Shown in pieces: positions 18,975 to 28,330 of a DNA stretch of 64,000 nt. Under the pieces are notes generated by a model, which saw only the letters and a program-made list of their open reading frames with translations, made no database searches and was not told where the DNA came from. Within the stretch, counting starts at the first letter, position 1, and every line of letters starts with the position of its first letter. Both the position numbers and the translations under genes were made by a program. The DNA comes from CAVUBL01 sp963739795 (GTDB lineage Bacteria > Acidobacteriota > Thermoanaerobaculia > Multivoradales > DATKCC01): NCBI GenBank assembly GCA_963739795.1, contig CAVUBL010000013.1, forward strand, positions 150,915 through 214,914, written 5' to 3'.

Positions 18975-20564
18975 CTACTGGGCGGTCGCCCGGCGGATCA
19001 GGTCCAGGAAGTCCTTGCGCATCTTGGCGTGGTCCTTCTGCCGGATGTACATCATGTGCCCCGCCCCGTAGAAGGCGACCCGGATGTTCTTGGCGATCTC
19101 CGGGTCGAGGGGCATGTGGGCCACCGTGTAGACCGAGCCGAAGTAGGGCGTCGCCATGTCGTAGTAGCCCGCGAGCACCAGCACCTGGAGCTTCGGGTTC
19201 TCGTTCATGGCCCGGCGCAGGACCTCGGCCACGTCGAGATAGCCCGGCACCCAGCCGCGCTGACCGCCGCGCGAAAAGCTCCACGGGGAGACGTTGGTCT
19301 CGTAGTTGAACGGCAGGTCGCTCTTCAGCCCCAGGTCGCGGCGCAGGTAGTCGTTGATCAGCGACACGAAGTAGGAGTCCAGGGCCACCCCGGCCGGGTC
19401 GTACTCGGGGCGTTCGCCGGCGGCGTCGCGGTCCCGTCCGATGAACCGGGAGTCCAGGCGCCCGATCGTCTGGCGCTGGTCGCGCATGAGCTGCTTGAAG
19501 AACCGGTCGGCGCGAATGCGCAGATTGCTCTCCTCGACGTACTTCTCGGAGAGGCCCGTGTACTCGGCGACCTTGCCGGCCACCTCGTTGCGCTCGGCCT
19601 CGGGGAGGTTGCGGCCCTTGAGCAGGGCGGTGGCGTACTCCCCCTGGGCGAAGGTCTCGACCTCGTCGAGGGTCGAGCGCAGGTCGCCGGACAGCCGCTC
19701 GGGCAGCTTGTGGTGGTACCAGGCCGCCGCGGCGTAGCTCGGCAGGTAGAGGACGTAGGGAAGGTCGTTGTCGTCGCTGAAGATGATGGTCTGGAAGTCG
19801 AGGACCGACGAGATCAGGGCGATGCCGTTGATGTACATCCCGTAGTGGTCCTGGAGGTAGCCGGCGAGACCGGCCGAGCGGGTGGTTCCGTAGCTCTCGC
19901 CCGCCAGGAACTTGGGCGAGGTCCAACGCTCGTTGCGCGTGAGGTACAGGCGGATGAACTCGCCCACCGACTCCACGTCGTTCTCGAAGCCGTGGAACTC
20001 GTCGGCGCTCTCGCCGGGGGACGGCCGGCTGTAGCCGGTCGACACCGGGTCGATGAACACCAGGTCGGTGGCGTCGAGCACCGAGTCCCCGTTGTCCACC
20101 AGGTGCCCCGGCGGCGGCCCGTCGGGCATCCCCTCCGGCCCCAGCGCGGCGCGCTTGGGGCCGAAGGCGCCCAGGTGCACCCAGAGGGAGGCGGCGCCGG
20201 GCCCGCCGTTGTAGGAGAAGGTGATGGGGCGCTTCGCCGGGTCGCTCACGCCGTCACGGGTGTAGGCGACGTAGAAGATCGAGCCCAGGGGCTTGCCGTC
20301 GTCGGAGCGCAGCACCATGTTGCCGGCGGTGGCGGTGTAGGGGATCTTCTGCCCGTCGATGGTGACCGAGTGATGGGTGACCGAGCTCACCTCGCCGACG
20401 AGCTCCTTGCGCACGTCGTACTGGGCCGCCTTGACCTTGACTTCGTCCGAGCCCTTCGCGCCCTTCTCCTGGGAGGGCGGTCGCATGGGGGGCTGGGCCT
20501 GCGAGGCGGCGGGCCCGAGGGCCAGGAGGGCGAGGGCCAGGATGCCTGTGGCGCTCTTCCGCAC
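18975..20564 (-). CDS. Exported S10 family serine carboxypeptidase (copy 1)
   Basis: The 529-residue protein starts at a GTG with AAGGAG upstream and has a signal peptide (ILALALLALGPAASQAQ). Family motifs are SYNGGPGAASLWVHLGAFGP, GESYGTTRS with Ser224, GYYDMATPYFG with Asp469 and GAGHMMY with His503, making a full catalytic triad. It should remove C-terminal residues from peptides outside the cytoplasm. A paralogue with the same layout is at 45834-47399, so the pair is a within-genome family and fits a peptide-scavenging organism. It is monocistronic. Confidence 0.93.
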   Translation of the reverse strand: MRKSATGILALALLALGPAASQAQPPMRPPSQEKGAKGSDEVKVKAAQYDVRKELVGEVSSVTHHSVTIDGQKIPYTATAGNMVLRSDDGKPLGSIFYVAYTRDGVSDPAKRPITFSYNGGPGAASLWVHLGAFGPKRAALGPEGMPDGPPPGHLVDNGDSVLDATDLVFIDPVSTGYSRPSPGESADEFHGFENDVESVGEFIRLYLTRNERWTSPKFLAGESYGTTRSAGLAGYLQDHYGMYINGIALISSVLDFQTIIFSDDNDLPYVLYLPSYAAAAWYHHKLPERLSGDLRSTLDEVETFAQGEYATALLKGRNLPEAERNEVAGKVAEYTGLSEKYVEESNLRIRADRFFKQLMRDQRQTIGRLDSRFIGRDRDAAGERPEYDPAGVALDSYFVSLINDYLRRDLGLKSDLPFNYETNVSPWSFSRGGQRGWVPGYLDVAEVLRRAMNENPKLQVLVLAGYYDMATPYFGSVYTVAHMPLDPEIAKNIRVAFYGAGHMMYIRQKDHAKMRKDFLDLIRRATAQ

Positions 20565-20689
20565 AGCGTCTCCTTTCCGTCTTGTGGGATGGGATGGCGT
20601 CGTTTCCCGCGGCGGCCCGGGGGCCGCGCCGGCTCGACTCTACCGCCATCGTCGTCTCGGCGCTGTGGCGTTTGCGAAGGGGCGGAGGA

Positions 20690-21172
20690 TCAGCCGGCCA
20701 GGGAGCGGACGCGCGCGATGGCGTCGCGGCTCACGTAGAGGGCCCGGCTGGCGTCGACCAGGAGGAGGAAGGGGTCGGAGGCGTTGAGCAGGTCGGAGAG
20801 GCGGCGACGGTTGGGGGGCGCCAGGCAGAGCAGGTCGCCGCGGGCCAGCTCGCCGGTGACGAGCTCGATCTCCACGGGCTCGGTCTGGGCGCCGATCGCC
20901 CGCAGGCCCTCGATCTCGGATAGGTCCGGCGGGCACTCGAAGTAGATCACCGAGGCGAGGCGCACGAGCTCCACGCCGGAGTCGAGCTCGAGGGGCAGGA
21001 AGGCGTCCCCGGACTCGTTGAGGCGGGTCCCCAGCGTCTCCTCCCGGTGGGTCGCCGTGGTCGTCCGGCGCAGCAGGAGGCCGCCGCCGATCAGCGCGCC
21101 GGTGCACAGGCGGAGCCGCACGGCCAGGGGTGCGGACTCGATGCCGAAGGCGGCCCCAGTCGCCACGGTCAC
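20690..21172 (-). CDS. Hypothetical protein coupled to pilT
   Basis: I do not recognise this 160-residue protein. It has no signal peptide or membrane helix; it is acidic, with a beta-rich central part (FLPLELDSGVELVRLASVIYFECPPDLSE) and a C-terminus ending ASRALYVSRDAIARVRSLAG. Its ATG (21172) overlaps the pilT stop codon by 4 bases, so the two are translated together. A role in pilus retraction or surface sensing is plausible from position only. Confidence 0.6.
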   Translation of the reverse strand: MTVATGAAFGIESAPLAVRLRLCTGALIGGGLLLRRTTTATHREETLGTRLNESGDAFLPLELDSGVELVRLASVIYFECPPDLSEIEGLRAIGAQTEPVEIELVTGELARGDLLCLAPPNRRRLSDLLNASDPFLLLVDASRALYVSRDAIARVRSLAG

Positions 21173-22284
21173 TCCTTCCCCTCCAGGCCGTCGACGAAGT
21201 CCACGTTCACCCCTTCGGTCCGCATTCGGCCCAGGAGGTCGTCTTTGTCGGTCGCCTTCAGGTAGGCCTCCCGCGCCTCGACCGTCTCGGCCAGCACCAG
21301 GTGGAGGAGGGCTTCGTTGAGCACCACGTTGCCCTGCTTCTTGGTCGTCTGCATGATCGAGGGGATCTGGTAGGTCTTGTTCTCCCGGATGAGGTTCGAG
21401 ACGGCGCGGTTGACCACCAGGATCTCCAGGGCGGCGACCCGCCCGCCACCCACCCGCTTGAGGAGGGTCTGGGAGACGACCGCCCGCAGGCTGTCGGCGA
21501 GCATCAGGCGCACCTGCTCCTGGCGGTCGGCCGGGAACTGGTTGATCAGGCGCTCGATGGTGCCCACCGCCGAGGTCGTGTGCAGCGTGCCGAACACCAG
21601 GTGACCGGTCTCGGCGGTTTCGATGGCGATCGAGGTGGTTTCCAGGTCGCGCATCTCTCCCACCAAGACCACGTCCGGGTCCTCCCGCAGGGCCGCGCGC
21701 AGGGCGCAGGCGAAGGAGCGAGTGTGCTCGCCGACCTCGCGCTGGTTGATCATGCAGAGCTTCGACGGGTGGACGAACTCGATGGGGTCCTCGATGGTGA
21801 TGATGTGGTCCGCTCGGGTGCGGTTGACCAGGTCGACGAGGGCGGCCAGGGTGGTCGACTTGCCCGACCCGGTGGGGCCGGTGACCAGGACCAGGCCCTT
21901 GGGAAGATTGGAGAGGCGTCGGACGGCGGGGGGCAGGCCCAGATCGTCCGCCGACGGGATCCGCTCCGGGATCTGGCGCATCACCGCTCCGGCGCCGTTC
22001 CGGTCCCGGAACAGGTTGACCCTGAAGCGCGCCAGGCCCGGGAGCTCGTAGGCGAAGTCCGAGTCGCTGTCGTGCTCGAACTGCTCGCGTCGGGTCTCGG
22101 GGGTGATGGCGAGGATCAGCTCCCGGGTCCGTGCGCCGTCGGGAACCTCCGAGCCGAAGGGCATGAGGTCGCCGTCGAGGCGGACCCGGATCGGCTGGCC
22201 CGGGGACAGGTGCAGGTCGGAGGCCCCCATCTCGATCATCCGGGCCAGGAGATCGTCCATGGTCCCGGGGCCCGGAGCCGCCAT
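21169..22284 (-). CDS. pilT: PilT/PilU-type pilus retraction ATPase
   Basis: The 371-residue protein has the PilT N-terminal domain (MIEMGASDLHLSPGQPIRVRLDG), Walker A GPTGSGKST, the Asp box ITIEDPIEF, Walker B VVLVGEMRDLET and His box GHLVFGTLHTTSA, and ends with the PilT-like C-terminal region. The usual AIRNLI(R) motif that matters for retraction reads AVSNLIREN. It is a cytoplasmic hexameric motor that depolymerises type IV pili. It sits between two small unrecognised genes, the downstream one overlapping by 4 bases, in a three-gene operon starting at 22711. Confidence 0.92.
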   Translation of the reverse strand: MAAPGPGTMDDLLARMIEMGASDLHLSPGQPIRVRLDGDLMPFGSEVPDGARTRELILAITPETRREQFEHDSDSDFAYELPGLARFRVNLFRDRNGAGAVMRQIPERIPSADDLGLPPAVRRLSNLPKGLVLVTGPTGSGKSTTLAALVDLVNRTRADHIITIEDPIEFVHPSKLCMINQREVGEHTRSFACALRAALREDPDVVLVGEMRDLETTSIAIETAETGHLVFGTLHTTSAVGTIERLINQFPADRQEQVRLMLADSLRAVVSQTLLKRVGGGRVAALEILVVNRAVSNLIRENKTYQIPSIMQTTKKQGNVVLNEALLHLVLAETVEAREAYLKATDKDDLLGRMRTEGVNVDFVDGLEGKE

Positions 22285-22333
22285 CTCGGCCCGCGGCGCT
22301 TCGTCGACCGCCGGTCCGGCGCGCGGCTCGGCC

Positions 22334-22711
22334 TCAGCGCTCGGCTCGGCCCGCGGCGCTCGGCTCGGCCGCGGCCACCGGCCCGGCCTTCAACTCGGCC
22401 TTCTGATCAGAGGGCGCCACCGGCTCGGCGCGTAGGCGCCATCCCTCGGGGCCGGGCTCGCCCCGGAAGTGGAAGGCGTTGCCGTCCAGGCGGTACTCGA
22501 ACTCCCAGCCGGTGCTGGCGATCGGGTCGGGCATCGGCCCCTCGCTGACCTCGGCGATCAGGTGGCGGATGATCGTCTCGTCGAGGCGCGTTTTGGTGAC
22601 CTCACGCTGGTTCCCGTTCTGGCAGAGCTTGGGAAGCTGCCCGGGTTCGAGCACCAGGGCGTCCATGCGGTGATCGACGACGGCGCGGAGGAGGCGATCG
22701 AGGCTGGCCAT
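22334..22711 (-). CDS. Small protein resembling a degenerate PilT N-terminal domain
   Basis: The 125-residue product begins MASLDRLLRAVVDHRMDALVLEPGQLPKL, which parallels the N-terminal domain of PilT (a helix, then a DLHL-like strand and a GxxP turn). It has no ATPase domain. The tail is Ala/Pro-rich and probably disordered. It ends 49 bases before pilT on the same strand. It may be an accessory or regulator that docks to pilus motors; that is inference. No ribosome binding site is visible, but TAGGCT lies 6 bases before the ATG, so the operon may be leaderless. Confidence 0.55.
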   Translation of the reverse strand: MASLDRLLRAVVDHRMDALVLEPGQLPKLCQNGNQREVTKTRLDETIIRHLIAEVSEGPMPDPIASTGWEFEYRLDGNAFHFRGEPGPEGWRLRAEPVAPSDQKAELKAGPVAAAEPSAAGRAER

Positions 22712-22829
22712 GGGGGAAGCCTACGCGGCGGCGGCCCTCGCCGGCCATCGCCCAAGCCATGAAGATCCGGTCGGACGCCGAGGCGGGCCGTGTCGGTGCC
22801 CGTCCTACAGCGTCCGTTTCGAGTTCTGG

Positions 22830-22835
22830 TACAGT
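22830..22835 (+). promoter_or_regulatory. Possible extended -10 before the lipase-like gene
   Basis: TGGTACAGT lies about 95 bases before the ATG at 22931 in an AT-richer stretch; it repeats the GGTACAGT string seen before cydA and the TIGR04076-type gene. No -35 box is clear. Confidence 0.3.
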
Positions 22836-22930
22836 GCTAACGCTTAATTTCTGGATCATCGATGTCCGGAACCCGGAACCCCGGCGCACGAGGCTTCACC
22901 GTGCGCCCCGATTCGAAGGAGGACTGTTCC

Positions 22931-23944
22931 ATGCGTGCTGTTTCTTGGAGGGGCGCGGTCGCCCTGAGCCTGCTGCTGACCGCCGCGGCCGGGCCGGCGC
23001 GGGCCGCCGATCCTTGCCTGATCTTCGTCCACGGCAAGCAGACGAGCACCGACACCTACACCAACTGGAGCGCGGCCCGGAGCTACTGGACGAACGGCTC
23101 CCACGACTTCATCCAGGTGGCCACCAAGAGCTTCCAGGCCTCGTACTACGTGGTCGGCTACAACGGCACCCGCCCGTACTGGGACGCCCAGGCCGCCGGC
23201 GAGGTGGCCAGCGAGATCGTCAACGCCACCAACGGCGGTGCCGACGGCGGTGGCCATCGCTGCGCCCTCTCCTGGTCCCAGGGGGGCACCTTCTGGGTCA
23301 TCGCCCACTCCATGGGCGGTCCGGTGATGGACTTCATCCTGGGCAACGACGACCCGTCCGACCCCAACTACGACTTCAACGGGCCGTACGACACCGCGTC
23401 CGGCCGCATCAGCCTGGAGATCAGCCTGTCGGGCGCCCACCGGGGCTCGGAGGGCGCCGATGCGGTGTGCGGCGACTCGAATTTCTTCTGCAACTTCATC
23501 GCCTCCTTCATCCAGGACTGCGACGACGCCACGTACTGGTTGCGCAGCGACGACTCGGTCCAGGTCAAGACCTACAGCTCGGCGCCGGCCCGCAACGTCT
23601 ACCTGACCGGAGGCTACGAGGCGATCTTCGGCGCCAGCGCCTGCCTGTCCGGCGAGGACGACGGGATCGTTCAGTACGCCTCGATCTTCGCCTGCGCCGG
23701 CAGCGCCACCGCGAGCTACGACAACTCCGACGTGTGCGGGAGCTCGTCGAAGCAGGAGGCCTCCGGCTTCTTCAACCTCGACGGGGCGCACGAGAACCAC
23801 AGCGACATCCGGGACGCCAGCGATTCGGACACCAGGAAGGCGATCCCCGACGGCATCTGGACTTGCAGCGGCGTGCCGTGCGCGCCCAACACCACGGTCC
23901 AGAGCTCCATGACCACGGCGGCCTTCGTGGCGCTGCTCTACTGA
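22931..23944 (+). CDS. Secreted alpha/beta hydrolase, lipase-like
   Basis: From ATG 22931 (GGAGG 8 bases upstream) the product has 337 residues with a clear signal peptide cleaved near ARA-AD (about residue 26). The fold is a lipase-type hydrolase: LIFVHGK near the start, and VIAHSMGGPVMD with nucleophile Ser127. Several Cys pairs suggest disulfides outside the cytoplasm. The substrate is unknown. The next gene starts 16 bases downstream and also encodes an exported protein, so the two probably form an operon. Confidence 0.82.
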   Translation: MRAVSWRGAVALSLLLTAAAGPARAADPCLIFVHGKQTSTDTYTNWSAARSYWTNGSHDFIQVATKSFQASYYVVGYNGTRPYWDAQAAGEVASEIVNATNGGADGGGHRCALSWSQGGTFWVIAHSMGGPVMDFILGNDDPSDPNYDFNGPYDTASGRISLEISLSGAHRGSEGADAVCGDSNFFCNFIASFIQDCDDATYWLRSDDSVQVKTYSSAPARNVYLTGGYEAIFGASACLSGEDDGIVQYASIFACAGSATASYDNSDVCGSSSKQEASGFFNLDGAHENHSDIRDASDSDTRKAIPDGIWTCSGVPCAPNTTVQSSMTTAAFVALLY

Positions 23945-23959
23945 CGGGAAGGACGAGAG

Positions 23960-24967
23960 ATGAACCGAACGACTCGACTGCGGATTTGCACGTTCCCCTT
24001 CGCCCTCTCTGCCCTCTTCGTCGCGGGCCTGGCGTCACCGCCGCCGGCCGCGGCCCAGGGCGCCTCTGCCCTTGCCCGCTCGGCGGCCCAAGGCTACCGG
24101 CGAGCGGCGCGCTACCCGGCCAGCTCGCGACCCGTGCCGGCCGGCCATGCCGACCCGGTCCGCGCCGCGCGCACGCCCCAGGCCCACTCCTTGGGTGGAC
24201 CGGGCGGAGCTCCGCCTCGGCTCGAGGTCTGGCCCGCCCGGGTGAGCTTCGTCGATCCGGAGCCGGTGGACCTCTACGCCCGCCTTCGAGGGGACGGGGG
24301 CGAGGCCCTCTCCGGCGCGGTCGTCACCGGCCGGGTGAGGGACGCATCGGAGGCCGAGGTCGGGCGGCTGACCTATGCTGACGACGGCGTGGGCCCGGAC
24401 CGGCTTGCCGGCGACGGCGTCTACTCGGCCCGCTTCGAGCTGCCGTCGGAGGCGTCTCCGGCCCTGGCGGCGACCTTCTTGGTGGAGGTGCTGGCCACGC
24501 TGTCCGACGGCACCACGCGCCAGGTGGCGGCGGGCTTCCTTTACAGCCACCCCTGGGCGCACCTGACCGGGCGCTACCGGGACTCGGTGGCCGGCGGCAG
24601 CCTGGTGGTCTCGGCCGAGGTGGCGGTGGAGAGGGCGGGCCGGTTCCACCTGGAGGGGACGCTCCACACCATGGCCGGGGAACCGGTGGCGTGGGCCCAG
24701 GACGCGGTGGAGCTCGGCCCCGGGCGCCACTGGCTCGACCTCTCGTTCTACGGCCTGGCGCTCCGCGACCGGGGGGTGGCGGGGCCCTACCGGTTGGGCA
24801 GTGTGACACTGGCGACGACGGGAGCCATGCCCAACGCCCTCGGACCGGTGGTGGAGGACGCGTACGTGACCCGGCCGGTGCGCTTGGACCGGCTGACGGA
24901 GGCGCCGTTCGGGCAGAAGGGGTTGATGGAGGCGGCTCGGCGGTTGGAGGGGGGCGTCAGCCGCTGA
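23960..24967 (+). CDS. Secreted protein with choice-of-anchor X-type domain
   Basis: The 335-residue protein has a signal peptide (FPFALSALFVAGLASPPPAAAQ) and an Ala/Arg-rich linker. The central part has a calcium-like loop, YADDGVGPDRLAGDGVYSARFEL at about 139-161, recalling choice-of-anchor X beta-sandwich domains. The second half is another beta-rich module (LTGRYRDSVAGGSLVVSAEV). No enzyme motif is seen. GGAAGGA precedes the ATG. Its position after the lipase-like gene suggests a binding partner, surface anchor or folding helper for it, but no lipase-chaperone motif is present. Confidence 0.65.
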   Translation: MNRTTRLRICTFPFALSALFVAGLASPPPAAAQGASALARSAAQGYRRAARYPASSRPVPAGHADPVRAARTPQAHSLGGPGGAPPRLEVWPARVSFVDPEPVDLYARLRGDGGEALSGAVVTGRVRDASEAEVGRLTYADDGVGPDRLAGDGVYSARFELPSEASPALAATFLVEVLATLSDGTTRQVAAGFLYSHPWAHLTGRYRDSVAGGSLVVSAEVAVERAGRFHLEGTLHTMAGEPVAWAQDAVELGPGRHWLDLSFYGLALRDRGVAGPYRLGSVTLATTGAMPNALGPVVEDAYVTRPVRLDRLTEAPFGQKGLMEAARRLEGGVSR

Positions 24968-25187
24968 GACGGGCCGGGGGCTCTCCCCGCGGGAACGGCG
25001 CGACGTGGTCGGAAGGTGGGCCGCAGGAGTCGCGCCTCGGCTCGGACCGCGCCCGGCCGGCTCGGACTCCTCGAAGTCTCGTTGGGCGCGGCCCTTGACG
25101 CCTCCCGGAGGATAGCCCCCGGCCCTGTGGGGTCGGACGGTGCGGCGTCCGCCTTCCTCGAGGGGTGGCCGGGGTGAAGGTAGCTGC

Positions 25188-25193
25188 TACGAT
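25188..25193 (+). promoter_or_regulatory. Possible -10 TACGAT before the GT39 gene
   Basis: TACGAT lies 14 bases before the ATG at 25208, and no ribosome binding site intervenes. The 240-base gap from 24968 holds nothing else recognisable. Confidence 0.3.
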
Positions 25194-25207
25194 GCGCTCC
25201 TCTCCGC

Positions 25208-26785
25208 ATGCCGGCCTCTCCTGATTCCTTGCCGTCCGGTGCCCCTCGTGTGCGGGGGGTGGCGAGTCTGTTCTGGGGGCTCTTGGCCGCCACGGTGGCG
25301 GTCAAGGCGGCCCTGGCGGTGGCGCTCCCGGTGCTGGGGGACGAGGCGTACGTCTTCCTCTGGGGGCGGAACCCGGCCCTGGGCTATTACGACCACCCGC
25401 CCCTCTCCGGGTGGATGGTGCACCTGCTCTTCGGGCTCGGCGACTCGCTGCCGGTGCTTCGGCTGCCCTCGATCCTCCTGGCGGCGGGGATCGCCCTGGG
25501 GATGGTCTGGCTGCTCCGGCCGTATGGGGAGACGGAGGCCTACCTGGGGGCGAGCCTCTTCCTGCTGGCTCCCATCAACGTCCTGGGCGTCCTCACCCTC
25601 ACCGACACGCCCCTCGTCCTGTGCTCGTTCTTCTCCGGGGCCGCCCTGGTCCGGGCCCGCCAGCGCGGCGACCACCTGGGGTGGTACCTGACGTCAGGGG
25701 TTTTCCTCGGGCTGGCGTTTCTCTCGAAGTACCTGGCGTTTCTCCTCGCCCTGGGCTACGGGGCATGGTTCCTGGTGAGCCTCGTCCGCGACCGGGAAGC
25801 GCCGCGGCGCCGGCTGGTGGCGGGCTTCGCCCTCCTGGTCGCCGGGTGCCTCCCCTTCGTCGCCTTCAACCTCTGGTGGAACGCCGGCCACTGCTGGGTG
25901 AACGTCATCTTCAACCTCTACTCGCGCCACGTGGGGGAGGAGAAGAACTACTCGGTTCCCAGGAACCTCCTTTTCTACGTCGGCACCCACCTGTACATGG
26001 CGACGCCGCCGGTGCTCGTCTTCCTCGCGCGTCGCCGGCGTCGCCTCGCCGAGGTCTTCGCCGACCGAGCCTTCGGCCCGGCGGCGTTCCTCTTCGCGGT
26101 CCCCATGGTCGCCTTCCTGGGCATGGCCCTCACCGCCGTCTTCGGTGCTTACTGGGTCCTGGCCTTCTATCCGTTCTTCTTCCTCCTCCTGCCGCGGGTG
26201 CTGGACCGCCGGCAGCTCGCCACGGCGCTCCGTTTCATGGCGGTCTTCACCGCGCTCCAGGTCCTGGTGGTGGGCGCGGTGCTCGCCCAGCCCCTCGAGC
26301 GCCTGGAGAAGCTGGGCTTCTACCAGTCCCTGGTCACCATGGAGCGCACCGGCGATCTCCTGCATCGGATCGAGCCCTATCGGCGCGGAGCCCACCTGGC
26401 GGCGCCCGGCTACACCCTGGCGTCGATCCTCTCCTACCACCTGGGCGAGACGGTGAGCGTGTTCGGCGAGGGCTCCCACTACGCCCGGGAGGACGACATC
26501 CTGACCGACTGGCGCCGTCTCGACGGGCAGGCCGTGCTGGTGATCTCGAAGACGCCCTTCGAGCTCGAGCGGTACCGGCCCTACTTCCGGTCGATCCGGG
26601 TCGGCTCCGTAGAGCTCGACGATGCGACCCTCCACTGGCTCCGGGGCGAGGGCTTCGACTTCGCGGCCTACCGGGAGGGTGTCCTGCGGCCGATCCTGGA
26701 GCGCTACTACCGGATCCCGAGCTGGCTGCCCACCACCGGCTGCTACTTCTGCGAGCGCTACTTCCCCGGCCCGGCGTGCCGCTGA
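25208..26785 (+). CDS. Membrane glycosyltransferase of the GT39/ArnT type
   Basis: The 525-residue protein has about ten membrane helices. The first periplasmic loop carries the GT39/GT83 catalytic motif: DEAYVFLWG (Asp45, Glu46) and YYDHPPLSGW (about residues 60-69). These enzymes move a sugar from a polyprenyl-phosphate carrier to protein or lipid A on the periplasmic side. The C-terminal soluble portion ends with CYFCERYFPGPAC. Acceptor and sugar are unknown. It is a single-gene unit, convergent with the antiporter gene 22 bases downstream. Confidence 0.85.
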   Translation: MPASPDSLPSGAPRVRGVASLFWGLLAATVAVKAALAVALPVLGDEAYVFLWGRNPALGYYDHPPLSGWMVHLLFGLGDSLPVLRLPSILLAAGIALGMVWLLRPYGETEAYLGASLFLLAPINVLGVLTLTDTPLVLCSFFSGAALVRARQRGDHLGWYLTSGVFLGLAFLSKYLAFLLALGYGAWFLVSLVRDREAPRRRLVAGFALLVAGCLPFVAFNLWWNAGHCWVNVIFNLYSRHVGEEKNYSVPRNLLFYVGTHLYMATPPVLVFLARRRRRLAEVFADRAFGPAAFLFAVPMVAFLGMALTAVFGAYWVLAFYPFFFLLLPRVLDRRQLATALRFMAVFTALQVLVVGAVLAQPLERLEKLGFYQSLVTMERTGDLLHRIEPYRRGAHLAAPGYTLASILSYHLGETVSVFGEGSHYAREDDILTDWRRLDGQAVLVISKTPFELERYRPYFRSIRVGSVELDDATLHWLRGEGFDFAAYREGVLRPILERYYRIPSWLPTTGCYFCERYFPGPACR

Positions 26786-26807
26786 GCCCGGCGCTGCTCG
26801 GGGCGTC

Positions 26808-28205
26808 TCACTCCCCGGCGCGGCGGCCGTAGCCGGCCACGACCGCGGCCAGGACCATGACCAGCAGGCCCCAGGAGTGGAGGTTCGCCAGGCCCACCTG
26901 TAGGGGCGAGAGCCGGGGCATGCCGAAGGCCGCCCCCGCCGCGGTGGTGCTCGCCGCCAGGATCGTGGGGATGCAGTAGGGCAGGAGGAACGGGTAGGTG
27001 CACACGGTCACGTCCAGCAGGTTCGCGCGTCGGTAGCGGCTGACCCCGAAGCGCTCGCCGGTCCGGCGGGTGAAGTCGCCGACGGTGAGGATCGCCACCA
27101 CGGAGTGCGTGGTCAGGAGCACTGCGGCCGAGACGGCACCGAAGGTCCAGAGCTCGGCCCCCCGGGCGCTCGCCGTGTGCGCCTCCGCCAGGCCGACCAG
27201 GCGCTCGAGGACTCCGGTCGCCTCGAGGCCGCCCACGAGCCCCATGAGGAGGAGGGTGAAGATGGTGATCCCGAGGCCGCGCTCCATCCCGTCGATGATC
27301 AGGCCGCGGGCGGTGAAGTGCGCCGAGTCGATCCAGAGGACTGCGTGGGGCGTGATCCGGCCGAGGGCCAGGCCGAGGGCGAGGGCGGCGACGATGCCGG
27401 CCAGAAGGCCCTCGAAGAGGTGGCGGCGCGCCAGGAGCAGGCCCAGGACCAGCACAGGCGCCAGGACCATGGGCAGGCCGCCGGGAGAGGCCGGGAGCGG
27501 CGGCGCGGAGGTGGCGCCCGGTGCGCCGCCGCCCCCGAGCAGGGCGAAAAGCACCAGGGCGACCGCGCCGGCGGGCAGCGCGTAGCGCATCCGACTCCGG
27601 ACCACCCCGCCCAGGTCCGCGCGCTGGGTGGCGGCGGACGCGATGGTGGTGTCCGAGACGGGGGAGACGTTGTCGCCGAAGGTCGCCCCGCCCAGGATGG
27701 CGCCCATGAGCCAGACCGGATCGGTCCCCAGGCCGGCGCCCGCGGGGTAGAGGAGGGGAGCGCACAGGAGGAGGGTGCCGAGACTGGTTCCGGTCGACGT
27801 GGAGACGACGGCGGCGAGGACGAAGGCGGCCGCGGCGAATCCTCCGCCGCTCACGCCGGTTTCCCGGGCCAGCCAGACCAGGGCCTCGACGAACCCACTG
27901 GCGTTCATCAGCGCCGCCAGCACACCCGCCAGCAGCCAGGCCAGGATCATGACCGCGACGATCGGCTGGCTCATGCCGCCGATGGCGGCCTCGGCGTAGC
28001 GGGTCCGGTCGCGGGCCAGGGCCAGGCCCAGGGCGAGGGCGGCGAGCAGCACCGGCCAGAACCCCTTCTCGTCGGGGGCGCCGGAGAGGGCGAGCCAGGC
28101 CACCCCGGCGAGGAAGAGGGCGAACGGCGCCAGCGCTCCGGCGAGGCCGCCGTGGAAGGTCAAGGCCTGGGCGGCGGGCTGCCGGGGCTCTTCGTCTCGA
28201 ATCAT
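26808..28205 (-). CDS. NhaC-type Na+/H+ antiporter
   Basis: From ATG 28205 the product has 465 residues and about 11-12 hydrophobic segments. The conserved core is ILGGATFGDNVSPVSDTTIASA, matching the FGDxxSPxSDTT motif of NhaC proteins, and ASTSTGT-like sequence (VVSTSTGTSLGTLLL) lies before it. It should exchange sodium for protons, helping pH and sodium balance. An alternative TTG start at 28241 would add 12 residues. No ribosome binding site precedes the ATG; TAGCCT lies 16 bases upstream. Confidence 0.88.
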   Translation of the reverse strand: MIRDEEPRQPAAQALTFHGGLAGALAPFALFLAGVAWLALSGAPDEKGFWPVLLAALALGLALARDRTRYAEAAIGGMSQPIVAVMILAWLLAGVLAALMNASGFVEALVWLARETGVSGGGFAAAAFVLAAVVSTSTGTSLGTLLLCAPLLYPAGAGLGTDPVWLMGAILGGATFGDNVSPVSDTTIASAATQRADLGGVVRSRMRYALPAGAVALVLFALLGGGGAPGATSAPPLPASPGGLPMVLAPVLVLGLLLARRHLFEGLLAGIVAALALGLALGRITPHAVLWIDSAHFTARGLIIDGMERGLGITIFTLLLMGLVGGLEATGVLERLVGLAEAHTASARGAELWTFGAVSAAVLLTTHSVVAILTVGDFTRRTGERFGVSRYRRANLLDVTVCTYPFLLPYCIPTILAASTTAAGAAFGMPRLSPLQVGLANLHSWGLLVMVLAAVVAGYGRRAGE

Positions 28206-28260
28206 GATGGAAGCGGCGGGCAGGCTACCACGGGGTCGCAACCGCGGTTGCGGCCTGCGG

Positions 28261-28266
28261 TACAGT
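28261..28266 (+). promoter_or_regulatory. Possible -10 element before the TIGR04076-type gene
   Basis: GGTACAGTGC about 65 bases before the ATG at 28331 repeats the string found upstream of the lipase-like gene and cydA. Confidence 0.3.
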
Positions 28267-28330
28267 GCCGAGGCTACTTGGAGACTTGGCTTGGATGTCT
28301 GGCTTGGATACTGGGCCGGGAGGTATGCCG

